The position numbers and the translations under genes are program-made. 29,860 nt of DNA from a virus. Location of the stretch: positions 1-29,860 of IMG/VR virus record IMGVR_UViG_3300047640_000003; one strand, written 5' to 3'. Under the pieces are notes generated by a model. The model ran no database searches and was not told the origin of the DNA. It was given only the letters and a program-made list of their open reading frames with translations. Shown in pieces: positions 12,148 to 21,559 of the stretch (its first letter is position 1; each line of letters begins with the position of its first letter).

Positions 12148-15100
12148 ATGGCAGATTCCGTTACCCCCAACTTAGGTTTAACTATTCCAGCTCACGGAGA
12201 GACGTTGACATGGGAGCAGGAGGTGGACAATAATTACTACCTTATTGATACGGTTGTGGGAGCTAACACCGCTGCCATTGCTGCTGAGGTAACCCGTGCT
12301 GAATCTGCTGAGTCTGCGCTTACTGCCAATCTAGCTGCTGAGGTTACAAGAGCCACTAACGCTGAGGCTACCAAGGCTTCTACTACGGCTCTGACGGCTG
12401 AGACCACCCGTGCTGAGGCTGCTGAGGCTCTCCTGCTCCCCATCGCCACGGCTGCATCTACCTATGCTACCCAGACTGCTCTAGCGACTGAAGCCACAGC
12501 AAGAGCCAATGCTGATGCATTGCTGTTGCCTATCACTACTGCATCCAGTACGTATGCCACCCAAGCCAACCTGACGGCTGAAGCATCTACCCGTGCTACC
12601 GCTGATACCACTAACGCTACGGCCATCGCCGCTGAGACCACCAGAGCAACCAACGCTGAGGCTCTGAAAGCTAACACGTCCTCACTAGGCTCCGCTGCTT
12701 TCCAGCCAACCACAGCGTTTGACGCCTCAGGCTCCGCTGCCACCGTGCAGACCAACCTGACCGCTGAAGCTACCACTAGAGCCAATGCAGATGCCCTGTT
12801 GCTCCCGATTAGCACAGCAGCGTCTACCTATGCCACACAGACGGTCCTGAGTGCAGAGACTACCCGTGCTACCACGGCTGAGGCTCTCCTGTTGCCCGTC
12901 ACGACAGCAGCCAGCACCTATGTCCCAAAGACGCTAACCGTAAATGGTCATGCTCTCTCAGCTAATGTTACCGTCAGTGCCTCTGACCTGACTACCGGAA
13001 CCCTGCCTCACGCCCAGCTACCCACCTTACTGGTGGGTGACATCCCTGCTCTGCCTTACGATGCCTCAGGGGCGGCTGCTGGGGTTCAGACCAACCTTAC
13101 TGCTGAAGTGACACGGGCAACTACCGCAGAGGGGCTCCTAGTCGCAAAGAGCACCACCGTGAATGGTCATGCCCTGTCTGGCAACGTCACGGTATCAGCT
13201 TCTGACCTGACAACTGGCACACTCCCAGTTGCTCAGCTTCCAACCATCCCTTATTCAGATTTGAGTGGAACTCCCACCATCCCCGTGGTTGCCATAACCA
13301 CCCCGGTTATGGATGGTACAGCCTCGATTGGCGCAACAGGGAAATGGGCTGATGCTGGGCACATTCACCCAACAGATACCAGCCGTCAGGCTGCTCTAGG
13401 TTTCACACCAGTTGCTAACACGGTTACCGTAAACGGTCACGCTCTGTCTTCCAACGTGACGGTATCAGCTTCTGATTTGACCACTGGGACGCTACCACAT
13501 GCTCAGCTCCCCACCCTGCTGGCTGCTGATGTTCCAAACATCGCTGAGTCACAGGTTACCAACCTTGCCAACGACCTAGCCGGGTGCGAGAAGACCATTA
13601 ACAAGGGTGCTGCCAACGGCTATGCCTCACTGGATGCAACAGGTAAGTTGGTCTCTGCTCAGATTCCGGCTCTAGCCATCATTGACACATGGGTTCCAGC
13701 GTCACAGACGGCCATGCTTGCCCTAGCTGCTCATCAGGGTGATGTTGCTATCCGCTCTGACATCAATGAGACGTTTATCCTCTCGACTCCTGACCCCACC
13801 CAGCTTGCCAACTGGAAACAGATTCTAACCCCAGCCGCACCAGTGCAGAGTGTCAACGGGTATACGGGCATTGTCAATTTGACTATCCCCGCTGCTCAAG
13901 TCAGCAGTGATTGGAATTCAGTTGTCAGCCCCACCCAGATTCTGAATAAGCCCACATTGGGCACCGCCGCTGCTATGGCTTCCTCAGCGTTTGACGCTGC
14001 TGGAACAGCCGCAACTGTTCAGACCAATCTGACAGCAGAGGTAACGAGAGCAACCACGGCAGAGGGTCTGTTAGTTGCTAACACGGTTACCGTCAACGGT
14101 CACGCTCTATCGGCCAACGTTACCGTCAGTGCAAGTGACATCACAACAGGTACGCTGCCTGTTGCCCAGCTCCCCACTATCCCTTACAGCGATTTGTCAG
14201 GGACTCCAGTTATCCCGGTGGTTGCCATCACAACCCCAGTTATGGATGGGACGGCTACGATAGGTTCCATTGGTAAGTTTGCAGACGCTGGACACATTCA
14301 CCCAACGGATACTTCACGCCAAGCTGCTCTTGGCTACACACCCACCAATGCAGCGGTTGTGCCAAGCACAGCCCCAACGGCTGGTCAGGTACTCATTGGC
14401 AACACTGGTGGTACAGCATATGCACCCATTACATTATCCGGCCCTGTGTCTGTCACCGCTGCTGGTGTTACTTCAGTTGCAACGTTGAACCAAAACACCA
14501 CGGGCTCAGCCGCAAGCTTTACAGGCTCTCTAGTGGGAGATGTCACAGGCACCCAAGGTGCTACCACAGTGGGCAAGCTCAATGGAACTTCATTGGCTGG
14601 TCTTGCAACAGGCATTCTAAAGAACACCACAAGCACGGGTGTACCAACGATTGCGGTAGCGGGTACTGACTACGTCATCCCCTCTGCCGTTCCTGTGGTG
14701 GCAACCACCACGCCAGTGATGGACGGTACCGCCACTATTGGCTCACTGGGCAAGTGGGCAGACGCTGGGCATATCCACCCCACAGACACCTCACGCACCA
14801 GCGCAACGGTTGTCCCCAGTACGGCTCCAGCCGCTGGTCAGATTCTTATTGGTAATTCAGGTGGGACAGCTTATGCCCCAGTCTCATTAACTGGGGCTGT
14901 CTCCATTACCTCTGCCGGGGTCACCTCGGTTGCAACCTTGAACCAGAACACAACTGGCTCAGCCGCGAGTTTTACGGGCTCATTAGTGGGTGACGTGACG
15001 GGGACACAGGGTGCCACTGTGGTAGGCAAAGTCAACGGCGCAACTGTACCCGTGTCTGCCCCACTGGTGGGCACCAACAGCAGCGGCCAACCAGTGAGTG

Positions 15101-16452
15101 TTACAACTCTGCCGACCTCGGCTGAACCAGCTCACACAGGAGACGCAACCAACACCGCTGGCTCTCTGGCAATGACCGTCAAGGGTTTGAATGGTACGTT
15201 GCTCTCCGGTCTAGCAACGGGGCTCATTAAGAACACGACCAGTACGGGTGTTCCCACTATCGCGGTGGCTGGCACTGACTATGCTCTACCCAACGCCAAT
15301 ACAACTGGGTCAGCCGCAAGCTTTACGGGCTCCTTGTCTGGCGATGTCACCGGAACTCAAGGCGCAACAGTCGTAGGAAAGCTCAATGGAACCTCATTGG
15401 CTGGTCTAGCTACTGGACTCTTGAAAAACACAACCTCTACTGGTGTTCCTGTTATCGCCACGGCTGGCACTGATTATGTTGTACCGTCAGGCTCCATCAC
15501 GGGTACAGCCGCTAACTTGTCAGGCACCCCGGCTCTACCCAACGGCACCACAGCCACCACACAGACTGCCGGGGACAACTCAACCAAGCTTTCAACCACA
15601 GCTTACGTTGCAACCGCTGTGGCTGCTGAAACGACCAGAGCAACCAACGCTGAGGGGCTCTTAGCTCCTATTGCGAGTCCCACGTTCACAGGCACTGTGG
15701 CTGCTCCGGTTTTCTCAGGTTCGTCAACCGTTGGTGTAGCTGGAGCCTTCCGCAACCTTCGTGCTTCAGCAACTGGACTAAGCACGAATGTATCCGTCAC
15801 TGCTGATGAGGTGATGCTAGAGAACAGCAGCAACTACTACACAACGGTAAGGGGCGTCAGCCTGACCATAGCGGGTACTGCCTCAGGTGCCAATGGTCTG
15901 GATACGGGAACCATCGCAGCTTCCACTTGGTACAGTGTTTGGGTCATCAACAACGGAACTACCACGGCTGGGTTGCTCTCGCTGTCTTCCACCGCACCAA
16001 CTCTGCCTAGCACCTACAGCTATGCTGCACGTATCGGCTGGCTACGTACCGATGCTGTCAATAAGTACCCCCTGCCATTCACTCAGTATGGCCGCAAGGT
16101 TCAATACAAAGTTGCGGGGGGGAACCTGACTGGCTTACCACTCCTATGCAGCGGTACACAGGGTGATGTCACAACCCCAACATGGATAGGCTTCTCGGTA
16201 GTCCCTTACGTTCCTACCACAGCAAGCATCATCAAGCTGGTTGTAACGGGTAACGGAACCTCAAATATCGAAAGCTGTGTCTCCCCTAGCAATACCGCTG
16301 GGACCCTCGCAAGCAGTGCCAACTCTCCAATGGGTGGTGGAGCATCTTGGGGCAAGATTCAGTGCGAACTCATGTTAGAAACCACGACCATCTATGTGGG
16401 AGCCATGACGAACACCTTCATTAACGTGATTGGTTGGGAAGACAACCTGTAA
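12148..16452 (+). CDS. Long repetitive tail fibre protein
   Basis: The start is ATG 12148 (MADSVTPNLGLTIPAHGE), giving 1,434 residues. An in-frame GTG at 12049 lacks support. The N-terminal 40 residues should attach to the tail. Residues 40-260 are strings of AETTRA/AEALLLPI heptad-like coiled-coil repeats. The middle (about 263-1080) is built of three interleaved repeat families (see the repeat entries) typical of trimeric beta-structured fibres, including the widespread GHIHPTDTSR and LGYTP motifs. A PTFTGTV segment precedes a non-repetitive C terminus (about 1190-1434: SASGANGLDTGTI, YSVWVINNG, NVIGWEDNL), the likely receptor-binding tip. No separate chaperone gene is evident. It lies between lysis and packaging genes, not after the tape measure as is common. 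Confidence 0.85.
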   Translation: MADSVTPNLGLTIPAHGETLTWEQEVDNNYYLIDTVVGANTAAIAAEVTRAESAESALTANLAAEVTRATNAEATKASTTALTAETTRAEAAEALLLPIATAASTYATQTALATEATARANADALLLPITTASSTYATQANLTAEASTRATADTTNATAIAAETTRATNAEALKANTSSLGSAAFQPTTAFDASGSAATVQTNLTAEATTRANADALLLPISTAASTYATQTVLSAETTRATTAEALLLPVTTAASTYVPKTLTVNGHALSANVTVSASDLTTGTLPHAQLPTLLVGDIPALPYDASGAAAGVQTNLTAEVTRATTAEGLLVAKSTTVNGHALSGNVTVSASDLTTGTLPVAQLPTIPYSDLSGTPTIPVVAITTPVMDGTASIGATGKWADAGHIHPTDTSRQAALGFTPVANTVTVNGHALSSNVTVSASDLTTGTLPHAQLPTLLAADVPNIAESQVTNLANDLAGCEKTINKGAANGYASLDATGKLVSAQIPALAIIDTWVPASQTAMLALAAHQGDVAIRSDINETFILSTPDPTQLANWKQILTPAAPVQSVNGYTGIVNLTIPAAQVSSDWNSVVSPTQILNKPTLGTAAAMASSAFDAAGTAATVQTNLTAEVTRATTAEGLLVANTVTVNGHALSANVTVSASDITTGTLPVAQLPTIPYSDLSGTPVIPVVAITTPVMDGTATIGSIGKFADAGHIHPTDTSRQAALGYTPTNAAVVPSTAPTAGQVLIGNTGGTAYAPITLSGPVSVTAAGVTSVATLNQNTTGSAASFTGSLVGDVTGTQGATTVGKLNGTSLAGLATGILKNTTSTGVPTIAVAGTDYVIPSAVPVVATTTPVMDGTATIGSLGKWADAGHIHPTDTSRTSATVVPSTAPAAGQILIGNSGGTAYAPVSLTGAVSITSAGVTSVATLNQNTTGSAASFTGSLVGDVTGTQGATVVGKVNGATVPVSAPLVGTNSSGQPVSVTTLPTSAEPAHTGDATNTAGSLAMTVKGLNGTLLSGLATGLIKNTTSTGVPTIAVAGTDYALPNANTTGSAASFTGSLSGDVTGTQGATVVGKLNGTSLAGLATGLLKNTTSTGVPVIATAGTDYVVPSGSITGTAANLSGTPALPNGTTATTQTAGDNSTKLSTTAYVATAVAAETTRATNAEGLLAPIASPTFTGTVAAPVFSGSSTVGVAGAFRNLRASATGLSTNVSVTADEVMLENSSNYYTTVRGVSLTIAGTASGANGLDTGTIAASTWYSVWVINNGTTTAGLLSLSSTAPTLPSTYSYAARIGWLRTDAVNKYPLPFTQYGRKVQYKVAGGNLTGLPLLCSGTQGDVTTPTWIGFSVVPYVPTTASIIKLVVTGNGTSNIESCVSPSNTAGTLASSANSPMGGGASWGKIQCELMLETTTIYVGAMTNTFINVIGWEDNL
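12937..14178 (+). repeat. Fibre repeat family A: four 90-bp copies
   Basis: Copies at 12937-13026, 13156-13245, 13426-13515 and 14089-14178, each encoding TVNGHALSxNVTVSASDLTT followed by GTLPxAQLPT. DNA identity is high but not complete (synonymous changes), so the copies have had time to diverge. Confidence 0.9.
13285..14796 (+). repeat. Fibre repeat family B: three 102-bp copies
   Basis: Copies at 13285-13386, 14218-14319 and 14695-14796, each encoding VVATTTPVMDGTATIGxxGK (first position variants) followed by WADAGHIHPTDTSR. The HIHPTDTSR core is common in tail fibres of unrelated phages. Confidence 0.9.
14330..14358 (+). repeat. 29-bp exact repeat, copy in tail fibre gene
   Basis: Identical over 29 bases to 28562-28590 in the tape measure gene, and in the same codon phase. 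It encodes GYTPTNAAV at fibre residues 729-737. Confidence 0.95.
14494..15390 (+). repeat. Fibre repeat family C: three 93-bp copies
   Basis: Copies at 14494-14586, 14947-15039 and 15298-15390, each encoding NTTGSAASFTGSLxGDVTGT then QGAT.VGK.NG. They are linked by a further repeated segment (SLAGLATGILKNTTSTGVP) after copies one and three, with a variant at 15204-15260. Confidence 0.9.
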
Positions 16453-16466
16453 GGAATAAGCAAAGC

Positions 16467-16736
16467 ATGAGTCAAGGCTGGGGTACATTCGCATGGGGTC
16501 AGGGTGGCTGGGGCATAGGTTATGGCGTCAACACACCCATCATCGTTGCAGGTGCCTCAGTACGCTGCACAGTAATGCTTGGCTCACCACTGTCTTATCC
16601 CAAGCTGAGCCTCGGAACATTCACTACAAGCAACACAGTAACGCTGGGCGTAGCCACCTGCTACCCAACGCTCAACCTTAGGTTAGCAACGTCTTACCCA
16701 ACGGTTGTATTAGGACAGGCATTTATCAATGACTAA
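16467..16736 (+). CDS. Small structural-type protein (89 aa)
   Basis: The start is the ATG at 16467 behind AAGGAATAAGCAAAGC. The N terminus is Gly/Trp-rich (MSQGWGTFAWGQGGWGIGYG), followed by repeated short beta-strand-like units (VTLGVATCYPTLNL, LATSYPTVVL) rich in Thr, Val, Leu and Tyr-Pro. This looks like a small beta-structured virion or fibre-associated protein. It immediately follows the fibre and overlaps the next gene by eight bases. No family recognised. Confidence 0.65.
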   Translation: MSQGWGTFAWGQGGWGIGYGVNTPIIVAGASVRCTVMLGSPLSYPKLSLGTFTTSNTVTLGVATCYPTLNLRLATSYPTVVLGQAFIND

Positions 16737-17043
16737 ACTGACTATCTACCAAGGCAATACAGCAGAGATTAAGCTGACAGGCATACAGAATGCTGACACT
16801 CTAGCCTTTATCACGGGCTCTACAATCACCTGCACTCTCTACACCCCAGCGGGTGTGGCAGTCACCGGTGCCATCAACCTGAGTATGTCTGACGTTGCTG
16901 GAACACCCGGCACGGTCAATACCTTCATCCCCGGCACGGTCACGCTGCCAGAGGGTAACTACTATCTCACTTTCAGCGGAACAATCCCCACAGGTGACAC
17001 CTTCACTTGGTATCAGCCAGTTGAAGTCAGAGTAAGGCAGTAA
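16729..17043 (+). CDS. Small beta-rich virion protein (104 aa), possibly baseplate or tip
   Basis: 104 residues with the start MTKLTIYQGNTAEIKLTGI and regular beta-sandwich-like strands through TPAGVAVTG, GNYYLTFSGTIPTGDTFTWY and VEVRVRQ. This resembles a general class of small phage Ig-like structural proteins located beside fibres (pattern I..G.....+.....G....GA.....L.G.....G.Y.L...). The family is uncertain. It lies in the same transcript as the fibre and the terminase, ending two bases before the small terminase gene. Confidence 0.6.
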   Translation: MTKLTIYQGNTAEIKLTGIQNADTLAFITGSTITCTLYTPAGVAVTGAINLSMSDVAGTPGTVNTFIPGTVTLPEGNYYLTFSGTIPTGDTFTWYQPVEVRVRQ

Positions 17044-17045
17044 CG

Positions 17046-17468
17046 ATGCCCAAACCACGCAAACCAACGTCAGCGTTAGCCATGTCTGGCACTCTTCAAG
17101 ACCATCCGGGCAGGTACAAGGATAGAGCCAATGAGCCGACTAACTTGGATGAGTTGGGACGGGCACCAACATACATGTCCGATGAAGAGAAGAAAATCTG
17201 GAAAGAGTTAGCTGGGAATGTTACCCCCGGATGGCTCACCAGAGCAGACAGACACACCGTTGAACTCACCGTCACGCTCATAGCTGAGCTAAGAGCCAGA
17301 ACGATTGACAAGCCCGGTAGAACGTCACTCACGGCCCTCTTATCCAAGCTCGGAATGAACCCCTGTGACCGTACCAAGGTACAGGTACCCCAGAAGCCCA
17401 AACAAGACAATGACCCGTGGGCTGATTACCCGTCAGCCACAGATGAACCAGAAGAGAAAGTCCAGTAA
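17046..17468 (+). CDS. terS: Terminase small subunit, P27 family
   Basis: DNA-recognition subunit of the packaging motor. 140 residues: a basic N terminus (MPKPRKPTSALAMSGTLQDH), then PTYMSDEEKKIWKELA, helical WLTRADRHTVELTVTLIAEL, and the family hallmark near the C terminus (LLSKLGMNPCDRTKVQ), i.e. LG..P..R.KV. This combination and the order small terminase, large terminase, portal, protease and capsid support the assignment. It is followed after four bases by the large subunit. Confidence 0.85.
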   Translation: MPKPRKPTSALAMSGTLQDHPGRYKDRANEPTNLDELGRAPTYMSDEEKKIWKELAGNVTPGWLTRADRHTVELTVTLIAELRARTIDKPGRTSLTALLSKLGMNPCDRTKVQVPQKPKQDNDPWADYPSATDEPEEKVQ

Positions 17469-17472
17469 GTTA

Positions 17473-19164
17473 ATGAGAGATTACGCAGCAATAGCCAGAC
17501 AGTACGCTGAAGATGTTGTAGCAGGAACCATACCCAATTGTAAGTGGGTGCGGTTGGCTTGCCAGCGTCATCTGGATGACTTACAGAAGGTAGACAACCC
17601 TGAGTATGAATACAGGTTTGAACCTCGTAAGGCTGAGGCTGTGTGCTCTTTCATCGAACGGCTACCCCATGTACTGGATGACTTCAAGAAGCGTGCTGGC
17701 AAGAAGGAACTCATTACCCTTCAACCATGGCAAGTGTTCGTTGTGTCCTGCATCTTTGGGTGGTTATACAAAGACTCAGGGTTGAGGCGTTATCGCCAAG
17801 CCTACATCTGTGTGCCTAAGAAGAATGGCAAGTCTACCCTCATGGCTGGCATCGGGCTCTACATGCTCTGCTGTGATGGGGAATCCTCTGCCGTAGTGCA
17901 GATGGGTGCCACCGCTGAGAAGCACGTTATCAAGACTCTCTTTGACCCGGCCAAGCAGATGGTGAGTAAGTCGCCCGGTCTCAGAGCAAAGTTTGGTGTC
18001 AAGGTAAACGCCCGTAGCATCGTCATTGAGGATAACGGCTCCGTACTTGAACCTGTCATTGGTGACCCCGGTGACGGCCCTTCAATCTCCTGTGGCATCC
18101 TCGATGAGTTCCACGAAGCTGTTACACCTGTGCTCTACAACAAATTCAAGTCTGGTGGAATGTCACGCTCTCAGCCATTGGTCATTGTCATCACCACGGC
18201 TGGTGAAAATATTGCCTCACCTTGTCACCTATTGCAGGAGCAAGCTGAGATGGTGCTCTCAGGTACTTTCAATGATGAGCAAACCTTCACCATCATCTAC
18301 ACCTTGGATGAGGATGACGATTGGACTACAGAGGCTTCACTCCGCAAAGCGAACCCCAACTATGGTGTCAGCGTCAATGGTAAGACCCTACGCAATGACC
18401 AAGAGGTAGCAATACAGAATGCTGCTGAGCAGAACAACTTCCGTATCAAGCACCTCAACCAGTGGTTGAATGCCAGCGTTAGCTGGATGAACATGAGCAA
18501 GTGGAATGCTCTGGGTGACGCCAAGATTGAGGAGTTTGAGGGTGAGGAGTGTTGGCTTGGTCTTGACATGTCCATCAAGTGGGACTTGACCGCTGCTATC
18601 CGGCTATTCAGAAAAGAGATTGACGGTAAGATTCATTACTTCGTCTTCCCTAGATTTTACTTACCTTCTGACCGCACATCTGACCCAGCCGCGCAACACT
18701 ACGCCAAGTGGGTACATGAGGGTCACCTCATTGCAACAGAAGGCTCAGAGATAGAGCCAGCGGTAGTGGCCAAGGATTTGATTGAGGATTCAAAGAAGTA
18801 TGCAGTTAAGGAACTGGACTTTGACCAATGGGAATCAGCGTCCGTAACTAATGAGTTCGGAACGGCAAGTGGGGTAATGGTCTTTCAAGTTCCCCAAGCA
18901 GCTCAGTATCTATCCTTCCCTGCCAAGGAACTCTACACCATGGTGCTGTCCGGGCGCATTCACCATGATGGTAACCCGGTCATGACGTGGTGTGTAAGTA
19001 ACGTGGTGGCGAAGTATTACAAAGACAATCTGATACTTAACAAAGCGCGTGACGAAAACAAGATAGACGGAGTGGATGCTCTGCTTAACGCCCTCTATCG
19101 CTGCCTAGAATCCCCAATGACACCAAAGTACCAGAAGTACCAACGAATTCAGTTTTTCAACTAA
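17473..19164 (+). CDS. terL: Terminase large subunit (HK97 type)
   Basis: ATPase-nuclease that drives and cuts DNA during packaging. The chosen start is ATG 17473 (MRDYAAIARQYAEDVVAG), 563 residues. ATG 17443 inside the small subunit is an alternative, and neither has a strong ribosome site. Walker A-type PKKNGKS at residues 115-121; Walker B CGILDEFHEA with D211 and catalytic E212; the coupling motif VIVITTAGE near 240; nuclease Asp D365 in WLGLDMSIKWD; and a final Asp in ENKIDGVDALLNAL. Length and motif order are normal for the family. Confidence 0.95.
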   Translation: MRDYAAIARQYAEDVVAGTIPNCKWVRLACQRHLDDLQKVDNPEYEYRFEPRKAEAVCSFIERLPHVLDDFKKRAGKKELITLQPWQVFVVSCIFGWLYKDSGLRRYRQAYICVPKKNGKSTLMAGIGLYMLCCDGESSAVVQMGATAEKHVIKTLFDPAKQMVSKSPGLRAKFGVKVNARSIVIEDNGSVLEPVIGDPGDGPSISCGILDEFHEAVTPVLYNKFKSGGMSRSQPLVIVITTAGENIASPCHLLQEQAEMVLSGTFNDEQTFTIIYTLDEDDDWTTEASLRKANPNYGVSVNGKTLRNDQEVAIQNAAEQNNFRIKHLNQWLNASVSWMNMSKWNALGDAKIEEFEGEECWLGLDMSIKWDLTAAIRLFRKEIDGKIHYFVFPRFYLPSDRTSDPAAQHYAKWVHEGHLIATEGSEIEPAVVAKDLIEDSKKYAVKELDFDQWESASVTNEFGTASGVMVFQVPQAAQYLSFPAKELYTMVLSGRIHHDGNPVMTWCVSNVVAKYYKDNLILNKARDENKIDGVDALLNALYRCLESPMTPKYQKYQRIQFFN

Positions 19165-19176
19165 AGGTAGATAACT

Positions 19177-20784
19177 ATGGCAATACTCAGTCTCAATCTG
19201 CAAGCACCTGAACCAGAGAAACGCTCTGCGTTAGAGAACCCACAGGTGTCTCTCTCCGCTGCCCTGTTAGGTATGGGTATGGGCTCCTACACCGACTCTA
19301 ACGAGCTGGTGAATGAGCATACCGCCCTACAGGTGCCCAGCGTCCTTGCCTGTGTAAAGATTCTTGCGGATGGGCTCAGCCAACTCCCCATGCGTGTGTA
19401 TGAGGAACTGGGGCGTGGGCGTAAGCCAGCTAAAGACCACTACCTTTATTACCTGCTCACCCAACGTCCCAACCCTGAGATGAGTGCAGTGACGTTCCTG
19501 AACGTCATGATGACCCATGCCGTGTTATGGCAGAACGCTTACGCTGAGGTATTCCGTGACGCTGACGGGCACCCATACGCACTCTACCCACGCAACCCTG
19601 ACCGGACTAAGCCATGGCGTGACCCGGCTACTGGGGTGCTGATGTTCAAGACTACGGATACACCCAACCACGCTGAGCGGGTCATTGCTGCCAAGAATAT
19701 GCTCCACATCACCGGGTTCAGTCTGGATGGGCTCTCAGGCTCCTCACTGGTGACTTGTGCCCGTCAAGCTATCGGGTTGTCCATGGTGGCTGAACGCTTC
19801 GCAGCACGCTTCTATTCAAACGGAGCGAGACCGGGATTCTTCCTACAGCCGGACTCGCCATTGTCCCCAGAGGATATGGCTCTCCTCAAGGAAGACGTTG
19901 AGGTGCTCAGCTCGGGTACCAACGCTTGGCGTGTGGGTGCCCTGCCTACCGGAATCAAGGTTGTCCCTGTGGTGACTGACCCCTCTGCTATGCAGGAATA
20001 CATCAACACGCAGAAGTTCAGCCGTGAGGAGATTGCAGCCGTCTTTGGTGTTCCCCCGTACCGCATTGGAGCCTCTGAGAAGACGCTCAAGAGCACGATT
20101 GAGGCAATGTCTCAAGACTTCCTGACCACGCTGCTTCCGTGGATTGAACGATTCCAACAGGAGTTCCAGTACAAGCTGCTGCCACCAGTTGGACGGGCGT
20201 CTGGCAAGTACACCGTCTTGTTCTACAAGAATGCGCTCCTGACCATTGATACAGCCACCAGAAACGCCATGTTCACCCAAGGCAGAAGCGGTGGTTGGTA
20301 CACCGTCAACAACATCCTTGAGCAGCTCGACATGGAACCCATCGGGCCTGAGGGGGATACCTACCTACGGCCACTCAACATGGTTGACTCAGGCTCAGCC
20401 GCGACTGAGGTAGAGACTGATGATGAGCCAGAGGAGACAGAAGACCCTGACGAAGCTAAGACAGCTACTAGAGCCCGTACCCTGTATGCACCCATCTTCA
20501 AGGATGCATTCACCCGGCTTCAACACCGTAGCAAGCAGGATTTAGCCACCATTACCCAGACATTGAGCCCCATTACCACGGGGATGGGTGCCTATTTCCG
20601 CACCTCCAACACCGCTGGTACGGCTGAGGTTGAGGCTGTTAACAGATACCTCAAGGGTCTGGAAAGCAGAGTAAGTAAGTCAGATGCTGATGCAGAGTTC
20701 CAAAGGTTAGTTAAGTCCGTTGTATTCGCAGTAGAAGCAGATGCAGCCGAAGCTAGAGCCAGAAAGGTATTAGAAAATGAGTAA
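19177..20784 (+). CDS. Portal protein (HK97 family)
   Basis: Dodecameric portal at the capsid vertex through which DNA enters and to which the tail joins. 535 residues. Conserved pieces are LQVPSVLACVKILADGLSQL, LLTQRPNPEMSA, LWQNAYAEVFRD, the FSREEIAAVFGVPPYRIG segment and IERFQQEFQYKLLP. The C-terminal extension (about 400-535) has a very acidic linker (VETDDEPEETEDPDEAKT) and a helical tail, making it longer than many HK97 portals. The start at 19177 follows AAAGG. It overlaps the protease gene by eight bases. Confidence 0.94.
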   Translation: MAILSLNLQAPEPEKRSALENPQVSLSAALLGMGMGSYTDSNELVNEHTALQVPSVLACVKILADGLSQLPMRVYEELGRGRKPAKDHYLYYLLTQRPNPEMSAVTFLNVMMTHAVLWQNAYAEVFRDADGHPYALYPRNPDRTKPWRDPATGVLMFKTTDTPNHAERVIAAKNMLHITGFSLDGLSGSSLVTCARQAIGLSMVAERFAARFYSNGARPGFFLQPDSPLSPEDMALLKEDVEVLSSGTNAWRVGALPTGIKVVPVVTDPSAMQEYINTQKFSREEIAAVFGVPPYRIGASEKTLKSTIEAMSQDFLTTLLPWIERFQQEFQYKLLPPVGRASGKYTVLFYKNALLTIDTATRNAMFTQGRSGGWYTVNNILEQLDMEPIGPEGDTYLRPLNMVDSGSAATEVETDDEPEETEDPDEAKTATRARTLYAPIFKDAFTRLQHRSKQDLATITQTLSPITTGMGAYFRTSNTAGTAEVEAVNRYLKGLESRVSKSDADAEFQRLVKSVVFAVEADAAEARARKVLENE

Positions 20785-21493
20785 AGAATTACGTTCACTT
20801 CATGTTAAAGAATTCCGGGTGGCAAAGTCCGCTGATGGTACCCGTACCCTCACAGGCATTGTGACCTATAACTCCCCTAGTGTTGACTTGGGTGGGTTCA
20901 CGGAAATCCTAGCTCCGGGTTGCTTCGCTGGGTCACTCTCTGGTGATGTGCTTATGCTCAGAGACCATGAGCCCACGCTGCTGATGGGCAGAACCAAAAG
21001 TGGGACTCTATCCCTGTCTGATTCGGCTGACGGGCTCCACTTCTCTTGTAAGCTCCCCAACACCACATCCGCTACTGACCTAGCGGAGTCTGTAGACCGT
21101 GGTGACTTAGACGCTACCTCATTCGGCTTCATCACCATGGAAGACAAGTGGGCAGCTTCAGCAGACGGCTCAGTGGTTCGCACTGTCCTAGAGGCTGAAT
21201 TGCTAGAGGTGAGCCCGTGCAGCTTTGCAGCCTACCCGGCTAACTCTGTCTCCGTTCGCTCCTGCCCTCAGGACATCCAGAGTAAGCTAACCATCCCCGA
21301 TGGTGTTAAACCGGAGAGTATACCGGAGACCCGCTCAAAGGTGGAGGGTTGTCAGTGCGAGTGTGAGCAATGCCTTGACGGGGATTGTGCAGACTGCTCC
21401 TGCCCAGACTGCACCTGTGAGGATTGCACATGCTCAGAGACTCGCTCTGCTGAGTGCCTAAGGATGAGACTAAAACTCGCTTCTATCCTCTAA
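20777..21493 (+). CDS. Prohead protease (HK97 family, S78) with Cys-rich C terminus
   Basis: Serine protease that matures the capsid. 238 residues. The protease core is clear: GIVTYNSPSVDLGGFTEILA, catalytic H64 in LRDHEP, LLMGRT, and nucleophile S115 in DATSFGF, followed by SPCSFAAYPAN. The C-terminal tail is unusual: 12 cysteines between residues 192 and 227 in C-x-C, C-x2-C and C-x-C-x2-C spacing (CQCECEQC, CADCSCPDCTCEDCTC), interspersed with Asp/Glu. This could bind metal ions or form disulfides. A terminator follows 34 bases after the stop. Confidence 0.93.
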   Translation: MSKELRSLHVKEFRVAKSADGTRTLTGIVTYNSPSVDLGGFTEILAPGCFAGSLSGDVLMLRDHEPTLLMGRTKSGTLSLSDSADGLHFSCKLPNTTSATDLAESVDRGDLDATSFGFITMEDKWAASADGSVVRTVLEAELLEVSPCSFAAYPANSVSVRSCPQDIQSKLTIPDGVKPESIPETRSKVEGCQCECEQCLDGDCADCSCPDCTCEDCTCSETRSAECLRMRLKLASIL

Positions 21494-21527
21494 GGGGGTG
21501 ATTCCGGGGTAACCCATATCTACTTAT

Positions 21528-21559
21528 AACCCAGCCTGAGATGGCTGGGTTATTTGTTT
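21528..21559 (+). terminator. Terminator between protease and capsid genes
   Basis: Perfect 9-bp stem AACCCAGCC (21528-21536)/GGCTGGGTT (21543-21551), 6-base loop, then TTATTTGTTT-like tail. It would stop or reduce rightward transcription before the capsid gene and also faces the end of the antisense HNH gene. Confidence 0.75.

Noticed and set aside
12937-15390. CRISPR-like regular repeats
   Set aside because: Repeats are 90-102 bp, in frame, with no short palindromic unit and no spacers. They encode fibre protein modules.
17365-17472. Upstream extension of the large terminase start
   Set aside because: It overlaps the small terminase and gives a Pro/Arg-rich sequence unlike terminase N termini. 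ATG 17473 (or 17443) fits better.
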